Position numbers and translations under genes: made by a program. DNA of 64,000 nt. It comes from Nocardiopsis_B mangrovi (GTDB taxonomy: Bacteria; Actinomycetota; Actinomycetes; Streptosporangiales; Streptosporangiaceae). Shown piece by piece: positions 52,608 through 60,600 of this stretch (position 1 is the stretch's first letter; the number at the start of each line of letters is the position of its first letter). Below the pieces are notes generated by a model. That model ran no database searches. It was not told the origin of the DNA and worked only from the letters and a program-made list of their open reading frames with translations. The DNA is taken from positions 1 to 64,000 of the forward strand of contig NZ_JBHSFQ010000015.1 in assembly GCF_042653925.1 (NCBI RefSeq), read 5' to 3'.

Positions 52608-53324
52608 TCAGAAGGTGCGCTCGGCCACGCTCACCCGCCGGCTCGACTCCAGCAGGGCACGCAGTTCGTCGGCCGAGACCGGGGCGGCGGGGGCCTGCAT
52701 CATCTGGTCGAGGGGCACCTCGGGGTCGGCGAGGTAGATCTGGGTGTAGGCGCCGGACTCGGGCTCGAAGCGCCAGCTCTGGGCCGGGGTACCGGCGTCG
52801 ACGGTGTCGAAGCCGAGCCGGTCGATCAGCTCGGCCGCCCGGGCCTTGGCGCCGGGGTCCTCGCCGGCGATGGGCAGGGCGCTGCGGTCGGGGGCCCCGG
52901 TGGGGCGGGCGAGCTGGGGGATGTGGTGGGCCATGATGTTGTTGAAGGCTTTGACCAGCAGGGCGCCGGGCAGGAGCCGCTGGGCGAGTTGGGTCGTGGT
53001 CGCCTCCTCGGAGTCGAGTTCGGCGATGCGGCCGTCGCGGTGGGGGTAGTAGTTGCCGGTGTCCAGCACGGTCCGCCCGCGCAGCAGCCCCTCGGGCAGC
53101 GCGCCGTAGGCGGTCAGCGGGATGCTGAGCAGGGTCGACTCCCCTGCGCGGGCGGTCTGGTCCACGGTGGCGGCGGTGGCGCGCGGCCCCAGCTCCTCGA
53201 CCAGTCCTGCCAGGCTCTGCGGGCCGCGCGAGTTGGCGATCACCACGTCGATGCCCGCTGCGACCGCCAGCCGCGCGACCGCGGTCCCGATGTTCCCGCT
53301 TCCGATGATCCCCAGAGTCGACAT
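52608..53324 (-). CDS. NADPH:F420 reductase-like Rossmann protein
   Basis: A 238-residue protein of the NpdG / YqcG-type NADP-binding family: MSTLGIIGSGNIGTAVARLA is the dinucleotide loop, followed by VVIANSRGPQSLAGL, LLSIPLTAYGALP, DTGNYYPHRDG and VKAFNNIMAHH, the latter two being family marks. The Asn/Ser/Arg at the second strand fits NADPH. True F420:NADP reductases and flavin-independent relatives share this fold; F420 use is not proven. The MerR promoter-operator at 53394-53425 stands in front. Its amino terminus is the same type as the scrap at 11784. Confidence 0.88.
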   Translation of the reverse strand: MSTLGIIGSGNIGTAVARLAVAAGIDVVIANSRGPQSLAGLVEELGPRATAATVDQTARAGESTLLSIPLTAYGALPEGLLRGRTVLDTGNYYPHRDGRIAELDSEEATTTQLAQRLLPGALLVKAFNNIMAHHIPQLARPTGAPDRSALPIAGEDPGAKARAAELIDRLGFDTVDAGTPAQSWRFEPESGAYTQIYLADPEVPLDQMMQAPAAPVSADELRALLESSRRVSVAERTF

Positions 53325-53393
53325 CGCCTGTTCCTCTTCCTCGTGGTGGCCCTCCGGCGTCCGGGCATACGCGGGCGCACGGATTACCCGGCC

Positions 53394-53425
53394 ACGTTAG
53401 GACCTGACACCGGTGTCAGGGGCAA
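53394..53425 (-). promoter_or_regulatory. Second MerR-type promoter, before the reductase-like gene
   Basis: Minus strand: TTGCCC, then CTGACACCGGTGTCAGG in a 19-20 bp spacer, then TAACGT. The block is almost a copy of the one at 51736, including flanking bases, and is placed about 70 bp upstream of the ATG. Confidence 0.75.
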
Positions 53426-53947
53426 ATCGGCGGTGTGTCGCGGCGCGTCGAGAAGCAACGGACAGCGTTGAGCCTCTGGAAACACGAGGTCCCGGACCTG
53501 GAACTACGGGCAGCGACTTCTGGAGACACACGGACCGGCCGGCCGGCCGTGCCGCACCGCGGCCACGGCTGTCGACGTAGCCGCAGTGGGTGGGGACTTC
53601 GCCGCCCCTGAGCGCTCCTGCGGCCTGGTCCCTCCACCCGGGACACGTGCCTGAGCAAGGCCACCGGCTTCCTAAGAACACCCGCACCACCTGCTGGGGC
53701 ACCGCCCTCATGCGCGACGACCGCTCTGCGCTGCTACTGAATCCCATCGACATTTCGCGGCCGATCGACCGCGGATGTACTCGAAGACGTGCACAAGTGT
53801 TCCTGCTCGTGATCGACAGAGCCAGCCCCCAGTAGCACAGTCGCGTTCATGACGCGTGTCCGCGTCGCTGGTGGTGGTGTCGGTGGTCGGTGTGCCGGTG
53901 TGTTCGTCGCCGGCGTGAGTGGCGCAGCCGAGCACAGGACGCCTCCT
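53426..53947. other. 522 bp without a recognisable gene
   Basis: No frame here has convincing composition or a good start. The codon usage is mixed and part of it (53680-53830) is less GC-rich than the surroundings, which might mark a decayed gene. No repeat or terminator of note. Confidence 0.4.
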
Positions 53948-54898
53948 TCAGCTCGCATTCGCGGCCGAGCGCGGTGGCTGCCGTGCCCGGTTCCGGAACT
54001 GTGCGGGCGATGAGCCGACCACGCGGCGGAACGCGGTGCTGAACGCGCTCTCGGACAAGTAGCCCGTGGCCCGTGCGAGCTCCGAGATCGACAACGAGTC
54101 GCGGGCGAGGGCGTCGCGGGCGAGGCTCATGCGCCATTGGATCAGGTACTCCAACGGCGGGACCCCGACGTGGCTCTTGAATGCCTGGGCGAACGCGGAA
54201 CGCGACATGTGGCTGATGTCGGCGAGCTCCTTGAGGCTCCAGGAGTGGGCCACGTCCGCGTGCACGGCGCGCAGGGCGGCACCGATGCCGTCCTCGTTCA
54301 GGGCGCCAAGCCAACCTGTGGGCCGGTCCGTCTGACCGGCGTGAGCGCGCAGCATGTGCACGAGCAGGATCTGTGCGAGGTGGTTCTGCACCAGCGGGCC
54401 GCCGGCGGCGGCGACCCCGACCTCGGTGGCCAGGAGGTCGATCAGCTGCGCGAGCCGATTGCCATGAGGATCGGCCACGCGGACGATCACGAGCGGCGGC
54501 AGGAGATCGGTCAGCAGGGCCGCGTTCTCGTCGTCGAACGCGATGTGCCCGACGCAGAGGTAGAGGTCCTCCTCGGACTCCGGGCCGATCCGCACGAACC
54601 CGTCTTCGGCGCCCGCCAACACCGGCTGCGCAGGGCGCGGGCGTGCGTCGGGCGTGCTGGCCAGCACGTAGGGCGGCGGGTTGCCCAGCATGAAGGTGTC
54701 ACCCTCGTGCAGGAGCACCGGCTCGTGCCCGTCGAGGATCAACCAGCACGTGCCGCGCACGAGCCCGCCGATCCGCACGTGCGGGAACGTGTCGAAGCGC
54801 AGTGCCCACCCCCCCGCGGCCCGGAGGCTGGGCCCGATCACCGTGCGGGGCCGGAGCAGGCTGATCGCGTCAGCCACGGGATCCCGAAAGCCGAGCAC
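53948..54898 (-). CDS. AraC-family regulator with cupin domain
   Basis: A protein of about 316 residues. The amino half is an AraC-type cupin (RFDTFPHVRIGGLVRGTC, LILDGHEPVLLHEGDTFML, ending with a His/Glu pattern); the carboxy half holds two helix-turn-helix motifs (WSLKELADISHMSRSAFAQA, FKSHVGVPPLEYLIQWRM; SISELARATGYLSESAFSTA, FRRVVGSSPAQFR). The start GTG at 54898 is well spaced behind AGGAGG; the GTG at 54907 is too close. It is divergent from an SDR gene and likely acts on it through the AGTATCG repeats at 54952. Confidence 0.9.
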   Translation of the reverse strand: MLGFRDPVADAISLLRPRTVIGPSLRAAGGWALRFDTFPHVRIGGLVRGTCWLILDGHEPVLLHEGDTFMLGNPPPYVLASTPDARPRPAQPVLAGAEDGFVRIGPESEEDLYLCVGHIAFDDENAALLTDLLPPLVIVRVADPHGNRLAQLIDLLATEVGVAAAGGPLVQNHLAQILLVHMLRAHAGQTDRPTGWLGALNEDGIGAALRAVHADVAHSWSLKELADISHMSRSAFAQAFKSHVGVPPLEYLIQWRMSLARDALARDSLSISELARATGYLSESAFSTAFRRVVGSSPAQFRNRARQPPRSAANAS

Positions 54899-54951
54899 CG
54901 ACGACACCTCCTGGACGATACGTAAAGAATGGCGGATTCTGCATCATGGAT

Positions 54952-54977
54952 AGTATCGCCGATCTCCCGCAGTATCG
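54952..54977 (+). promoter_or_regulatory. AraC-type direct repeats
   Basis: AGTATCG at 54952-54958 and again at 54971-54977, 19 bp apart, in an AT-richer stretch before the SDR gene; a reverse half CGATAC lies at 54916. Direct repeats about two helical turns apart are the usual AraC target form. Confidence 0.4.
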
Positions 54978-55020
54978 ATGTCGAACGGATCGGCATCGAG
55001 ACAGTGATGGAGACACCCAC

Positions 55021-55773
55021 ATGGGACAGCTGGAAGGCAAGACGTCGGTGGTCACCGGGGGCAGCACCGGTATCGGCCTGGCCACCGCCCTGCGGCTGGC
55101 GGACGAGGGCGCCTACGTGTTCGTCACCGGCCGACGCGAATCCGAACTGGAGGCCGCCGTCAAGACCATCGGAACCGACCGGGCGACGGGAGTGGCCGGC
55201 GACATCTCCAAGGGGGCCGACCTGGACCGGCTCTACGACGCGGTCCGGGCCCGAGGCAAGGGGCTGGACGTGCTCGTGGCCAACGCGGCGGTCGGTGCGT
55301 TCGTGACGCTGGAGCAGACCACCGAGGAGCACTTCGACCACACCTTCGCGGTCAACACCCGCGGCACGCTGTTCACCGTGCAGAAGGCGCTCCCGCTGCT
55401 CAACGACGGAGCCTCGGTGATCCTCACCGGCTCCACGGCGGCCGACCGCGGCGTGGAGGCGTTCGGCGCGTACGCGGCGTCGAAGGCGGCCGTCCGGTCC
55501 TTCGCGCGGACGTGGTCCAACGAGCTCAAGGGGCGCGGCATCCGGGTCAACGTGGTCTCGCCGGCATGGATCGAGACTCCCGGGGGCACCGCCGCTTTCG
55601 GCGACGAGGAGACCGCCCGGGCCGTCAAGGAGAATGTCGCCGCGACCGTGGCCAAGGGCCGCATGGGCCAGCCTGAGGAGGCAGCCGCGGCCATTGCCTT
55701 CCTCGCCTCGGAACAGAGCAGCTACGTCGTCGGCGCGAACCTCTACGTCGACGGCGGAGAGAACCAGATCTGA
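55021..55773 (+). CDS. Short-chain dehydrogenase/reductase
   Basis: A 250-residue classical SDR with TSVVTGGSTGIGLATALRL, FVTGRRESELEAAV (Arg-Arg after beta-2 suggests NADPH), VANAAVGAF, ILTGSTAADRG and the catalytic YAASKAAVRSF. It is of the kind often called SDR-family oxidoreductase beside AraC regulators in stress- or aldehyde-response loci. Start ATG 55021. The substrate is unknown. A SnoaL-like gene follows 300 bp downstream. Confidence 0.93.
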   Translation: MGQLEGKTSVVTGGSTGIGLATALRLADEGAYVFVTGRRESELEAAVKTIGTDRATGVAGDISKGADLDRLYDAVRARGKGLDVLVANAAVGAFVTLEQTTEEHFDHTFAVNTRGTLFTVQKALPLLNDGASVILTGSTAADRGVEAFGAYAASKAAVRSFARTWSNELKGRGIRVNVVSPAWIETPGGTAAFGDEETARAVKENVAATVAKGRMGQPEEAAAAIAFLASEQSSYVVGANLYVDGGENQI

Positions 55774-56074
55774 GCAGGCGCCCCACGCTGCGCGGCATCC
55801 GAAGCGGCCCCGGCTCCATGCCGCCACCATCGCCCGGGCGCACTCGTGCGGCGACGGCGCGGGCCGTGGCGATGCCGGCGGTCATGGCCGTGGGGTGGTG
55901 CGCGAACGACTCCCCCACGTCGAGACCTCCGCGGCGCTCCCCCGCGCCTCGACCGTCGCCCTCCGACCCCGAACGCTACGTGCGGACCAAGACGGCCGAC
56001 GAGATCGCGACGGGTATCGCACGTGAACCATGAGCACACGAATACGGCCCGGCCACCGGGCGAGAAGGGCAGTC
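55774..56074. other. 301 bp, possible gene scars
   Basis: A plus-strand frame ending at 56033 closes with RYVRTKTADEIATGIAREP, which reads like real protein but has no start. On the minus strand 55830-55918 gives GESFAHHPTAMTAGIATARA, also protein-like. Both could be remains of older genes. No operator is recognisable. Confidence 0.35.
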
Positions 56075-56467
56075 ATGTCCGACTTCGACATGCGCGAGTT
56101 CTACGACCGCTACTGCGAGGCGCTCAACGCGCATGAGTTCGACCGCATGGACGAGTTCGTCCACGAGTCCATCCTCTCGCACGGAGAGCCGGCCACTCGC
56201 GCCGACGTCGTCGCGGCGCTCAAGAGCATCACCGACGCGGTCCCCGACTTCCACTGGGAGATCAAGGAGGTGGCGATCAACGGAGAAACCCTGGCCTGCC
56301 ACTCCGTCAACCACGGCACCCCCACCAAGGAATGGCTCGGGGTGGCTCCCACGGGCGCTCCGATCGAGATCGACGAGTTCGCCATCTACCGGATCCGCGA
56401 CGGCAAGTTCGTGCAGATGTCGGCCGTCCACGACGCCGAGGCCCTGAAGAAGCGGCTCGCGGGCTGA
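56075..56467 (+). CDS. SnoaL-like ester cyclase/NTF2-fold protein
   Basis: A 130-residue NTF2-fold protein: MREFYDRYCEALNAHEFDRM, DEFVHESILSHGEP, then VAALKSITDAVPDFHWEI and KEVAINGETLACHSVNHGTP and the ending FAIYRIRDGKFVQMSAVHD. This is the pattern of stand-alone SnoaL-like polyketide cyclase/ester cyclase relatives, whose actual reactions are mostly unknown. Start ATG 56075 with GAGAAGGG upstream. It could be co-regulated with the SDR upstream but the spacing (300 bp) does not demand it. Confidence 0.9.
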   Translation: MSDFDMREFYDRYCEALNAHEFDRMDEFVHESILSHGEPATRADVVAALKSITDAVPDFHWEIKEVAINGETLACHSVNHGTPTKEWLGVAPTGAPIEIDEFAIYRIRDGKFVQMSAVHDAEALKKRLAG

Positions 56468-56832
56468 CCCAGCCGGGCTCGGCCACCAAGAGCCCGACAC
56501 ACGCGGCGCCCCGCCGGAACCGGCGCGGCGCCGCATGCCCAAGCTCGCCAAGCGTGTGCCCGGCCACACCATCGCCGCGAACGGCCGACGCCGAAGGCCA
56601 GGTCCCGGCGGTCTTCGCCACCGGCGCGACGGTCGTCCGCGAGGTGCCCGGTAGGCGACGCCGACGTCGCTACCGTCGTGGCCGCAGATCGCGCGCGTCA
56701 GCCCGATCGCCACCGCCTTGGCCGGCGGATCGCCTCCGCAGACCGGCACGTCCACGGGCGAGGGGCACCGCGCTGAAGGAGTCGATCCGGCGGTGAGCGG
56801 TGTGGCGGGACCCTCCTGGTCCGCCGCACCGC
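56468..56832. other. 365 bp without a convincing gene
   Basis: All frames are Arg/Pro-rich or interrupted. On the minus strand 56541-56570 reads GVAGHTLGEL, which mimics the active-site elbow of acyltransferases, but it has no surrounding domain. Confidence 0.4.
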
Positions 56833-57441
56833 TCACCCGCGCTCGGTGGCGGGTGCCGGTGTCCACTCCGGCGATCGGCCCGCGAAGCCCAGCAACCGGT
56901 CCAGCGCCGTGGCGTCCACGCTCACGGGCACTTCAGGGGCGAAGGGCATGCCCTCGCCCCGGTATTCCGGCTTGATCTGGTCGGCGAGCAGCGTGTGCGC
57001 CTGCTCCGACGCGGCGGGGTCGGGGTCCCATGCCTGACCGGTGGCGCGGGCGATGTCCCAGCCGTGCACCACGGCCTCGGCGACCAGCATGCTCAGCACG
57101 TAGTCGCCGCGGAAGGTACCGCCCAGCGCGGGCACCCGCACCGAAGCCGTCTCGATGCCGTCGGCGAGTGCGGCACGCACGGCCCCCGACAGTTCGCCGA
57201 TCGCCGCGACCAGGACGCCGGTGTCGTCGGGGCCGGTGTAGTTGCGCGGGTCGGGCCGCGCATCGCCGCCGGGGTCGGCCAGGACGACGGTGAAGTACCC
57301 GATCCCGCCGAGCAGGTGCCGGCGCAATGACACCACGTCGAGGCCGGCGCACGGCGTCGGCGCCGTGTCCTGCTCGGGGGGCGTCGCACCGATCACGCGC
57401 GCCAGGTCGTCCAGGACGGCAAGTACTGGGTGAGAGGACAT
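56833..57441 (-). CDS. TIGR03086-family DinB-like protein
   Basis: A 202-residue four-helix protein of the mycothiol-dependent maleylpyruvate isomerase/DinB group. Marks are PTPCAGLDVVSLRRHLLGGI (active-site region), NYTGPDDTGVL, and VAEAVVHGWDIARATGQAWD, where HGWD is the conserved metal-binding segment of the TIGR03086 subgroup. Function beyond metal/thiol chemistry is not known. The ATG at 57441 has AAAGGAAC in front. An open frame continues upstream into a fragment of the giant gene and must not be taken as part of this protein. Confidence 0.88.
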   Translation of the reverse strand: MSSHPVLAVLDDLARVIGATPPEQDTAPTPCAGLDVVSLRRHLLGGIGYFTVVLADPGGDARPDPRNYTGPDDTGVLVAAIGELSGAVRAALADGIETASVRVPALGGTFRGDYVLSMLVAEAVVHGWDIARATGQAWDPDPAASEQAHTLLADQIKPEYRGEGMPFAPEVPVSVDATALDRLLGFAGRSPEWTPAPATERG

Positions 57442-57551
57442 CAGTTCCTTTTCGGTCGTAGGGATGGGCGAGAGCCGACGCGAGAGGCTCCTCGCCCATG
57501 GATTCGTGCGATCTCCGCGGGGAGGGGTGTGTGTTCCGGCCGGGACCCCCC

Positions 57552-57654
57552 CAGGGACACGGACCACCACATAGGCAGGGGCGTCCTCGGCCGCGCGCGT
57601 ACCGAACGTGCCGGCGAGGTAGTGCGGGACGTCCACCACCGTGCCCACAGCATC
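57552..57654 (-). pseudogene. Orphan fragment of the giant protein's ART domain
   Basis: About 103 bp that is nearly identical to 61079-61181 inside the giant gene; the rightmost 60 bp appear identical. It encodes GTVVDVPHYLAGTFGTRA and AYVVVRVPGG in the same frame sense. It starts just after the giant gene's stop codon (57675) and ends inside a broken frame, so it is not expressed as part of either neighbour. It looks like a displaced toxin-domain cassette. Confidence 0.8.
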
Positions 57655-57674
57655 AAGGGTTCCCTCCCCTGGGC

Positions 57675-60600
57675 CTATTCCTGACCGCCGGTGTCCTGGT
57701 AGGCCGCTCGAACGACGGCGCCGGCGTCAACGCGATCGGCCTCCCTCAGAAGGCGATGGATCTCATTGACGAGGCCCGCCGCAGAGCCCGGCTCGCCGCC
57801 ATCGAGCCTGCCGACGATTTCGGGGTCGCCCAAGCGTTCCGTGATGAGGGCCAGTGTCGTGCGGTGGAAGTCGGTGAGCCGGCCGGTAGGTCGATCCTCG
57901 CCCGGCTCGGCCACGGCCGCCTCGGCGATGGCGATCACATCGTCGCGGTAGTACAGGTGCAAGTGCCGGCTGATGTCGTTTACGCGGCGCCTGACCGTTG
58001 CCGGCGATCGATCGGACGCATTGGCGATGGCCTCGTCGTCCAGCCCTCGCCTCATAAGGTTCAGGACGTCGAGCTGGCCGACCGTCAACCCGGCCAGGTA
58101 TCTACGGGCGAGTTCATGGATGCGTTCGCGAGCACGGTCCTCGCTGCTCGGCTCAGGGGCGCCAAGGAAGACATCGCCAGGGGTGTCGGGCCGGGCCTCG
58201 GAGTCGACGGTCCGCTCCGAGCCGGGCGCTAAGGCGTCCGGAAGGAACCCGCGGTCGTCGGGCGCGTCGGGGCCTCCGTCATGGTCGCCGGGGACAACAT
58301 GGAGGTCCTCACGGTCGCTGGAATCGGAGGCATCGCTGTCAGTCTCATCGGAACTGACGGCAATGGCCTCCGGGACCTCCGGGCCGGCTGCCGAGGCCGT
58401 GGGGGGCGCCTGGCCGCTGTCGGCGGTGGCACGGGCGAGGCCGGCGCGGCGGGCAACGACGCCCGCCTCGGCACGGTTGTGGACCTTCAGGGTGTCGACG
58501 ACCGCGCTGACCAGACGAGCGGCCCGGTCTTCACTGATGAATGTGCCCTTTCGCGTCTTGACATGCCGGGCAATCTGGCCATTATCCCGTTCGGCCCCCA
58601 AATGGACGAAGACCTCGTATTGCTGATCCGTCAGTTTGTTGATCCTGTCCGCAGCCTGGGCGAGGCGCTCGCCGGCGGGTCCTTCAGCCGGGGCCAGCTC
58701 GGCCGCGCGGGCGACCGCAATCGCCTCGCCGCGGTCTCGCACCCCCAGGCGGTGAACGAGGCTCCTGACACCCTGTGTGACTCGGGAGACACTCATGCGG
58801 AGCTCTTCCCCGATGTCGCCGTTTTGCTTAGGCAGGAGGCCGAGGAGCTGCCGCCGGGCGTCGTCCAGGACGCCGACCCGGGTGAGGGCCCGTTCCATTA
58901 GAGCCCCGTGCCCCATGTCACCGGGGGCGGAGTCGTCGGTCAGTTCGGCGGCACGGGCTACGGCGACCGCCTGTTCGCGGCCCTCCACACCGAGGGAACC
59001 CGTGACCCCCTCCATGAGGGCGGAGAATGCGGGGCCCGGCCGGATATCGAGTCTGGTGAAGATCTCCCCGTCGGTGCGCTCGGCCCCCAGAGCGACGAGG
59101 AAGTCGAATTCGCGGTCGCTCAGTCTGCTGATGTTGCCCTTAGCCCGGGTCAGTTGCTCGGCGGTGAGTTCCCTTGCCGGGGCCAGGGCGGCGGGGGCGT
59201 CGGGAAGGCTTTCGGGATCCCCACCACGGCCGGGGGCATAGCCGGGGTCGGCGGATCGGGCCGGTTCCGGTGCCCGGGACCGGGTGCCATCGCGGCCCTC
59301 GTCGTCGGAGACGCCATAGAGGTCGTCGCTGTCGCTGGCATCGGAGGCATCGCGGTCGGCGTCGGCGGCTTCCCGCGACCGCACCGGAGCAGAGGCGTAG
59401 AAGCCGTCCACAGCGCCACCGGAGTCGGACTCGCCCTCCACGGCCCGGACACGATCCCTTTGCACGCCACCTTGGCCACCGTCGGAATCCACCTCGTCCC
59501 GGCCCTCTCCCGGTATACGCGGTTCTCGCGGTGCGGCCTCACGGTTGGGCGCGCCGCCGAACAGCTCGGCAAGGCTCTGGCCGGGCGACGACTGCGAAGG
59601 CGCCGGGGGTCGTGGGAGGTCGCGGTCGGGGGTGGGAGGCCCTGATACCAACCGAGCAGGGGCGGAAGACGGCGGCACAGGCACCTGCCGCTCCGGCCCG
59701 GAGGAGCCGACGCCGTCCTCGGCCCCGACCGGGCCCCGGCCGTCGGAGAGGACGGCGTCGGAGGTGTCGCGGATGTCGTCGGTAGCGGCACCGCGTCGAC
59801 CCGAGCCAGCGCCGCCGGTGCGGCCATCGCCGCCGCCTGTAGCGCCGGTGCCAGGCCCGGGGTCGGGCCTCCGCCCACCACCGCCGGAGTAAACATAGAG
59901 ATCCCCGTCGTCGCCACCTTCTGAGTCGGAGCCGGAATCATCGTCATCGACGACCATGGGCTCCGGGTCGGATGCCCCTTCCTGGAAAGTACCGTCGAAG
60001 TCGAAGGAGAACCCCTCACCGTCGAACGTGCCCGCCGCATCCAAAGCGGCGATCATGGTGCTGCCCGTGCCCCCGCCGGGATCCTGGTCCTGGCCGCCGG
60101 TGTCCTGTTGTACCGCTCGAACGACGGCATCGAGGTCCACGCGGTCAGCCTCCCCCAGAAGGCGACGGATGTCATTGACAAGGCCCGCGGCCGAGCCCGG
60201 CTCACCGACATCGAGCCTGCTGACGATGACGGGACTCCTCAAGTTTTCCTCGATGAGGTCCAGCGCCCTGCGGTGGTCGTCGGTCAGCCCCCTCCCGCCT
60301 GCCCCGGCGGTACCGCGGCCGGATCCGCTCGCGGTCCCCGGCCCCTGGCCGGCAGCGAGATCCGCGCCCAGCTCGGCCGCGCGGGCGATGGCGATCACAT
60401 CGTCTCGGGAGTGCAGGTGCAGGTGCCTGCTGATGTCGCTTACGTGACCCCCGACCGTTTTTGGCGACATCCGGGGCTTGAACGTTTCGGAGATGGCCTC
60501 GTCATCCAACCCTTGCCTCATGAGGTTCAGGATCCCGCGCTGGCGAAACGTCAACCCGGCCAGGTATCTACGGGCGAGTTCACGGATGCGTTCGCGAGCG

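Noticed and set aside
56541..56570. Minus-strand GVAGHTLGEL resembling an acyltransferase active site
   Set aside because: Ten residues only, frames on both sides are broken and Arg-rich; chance resemblance is as likely as a gene scar.
56833..57648. A 271-residue TIGR03086 protein with amino-terminal extension
   Set aside because: The extension is a copied piece of the giant gene's ART-like domain; the ATG at 57441 has the proper ribosome-binding site.
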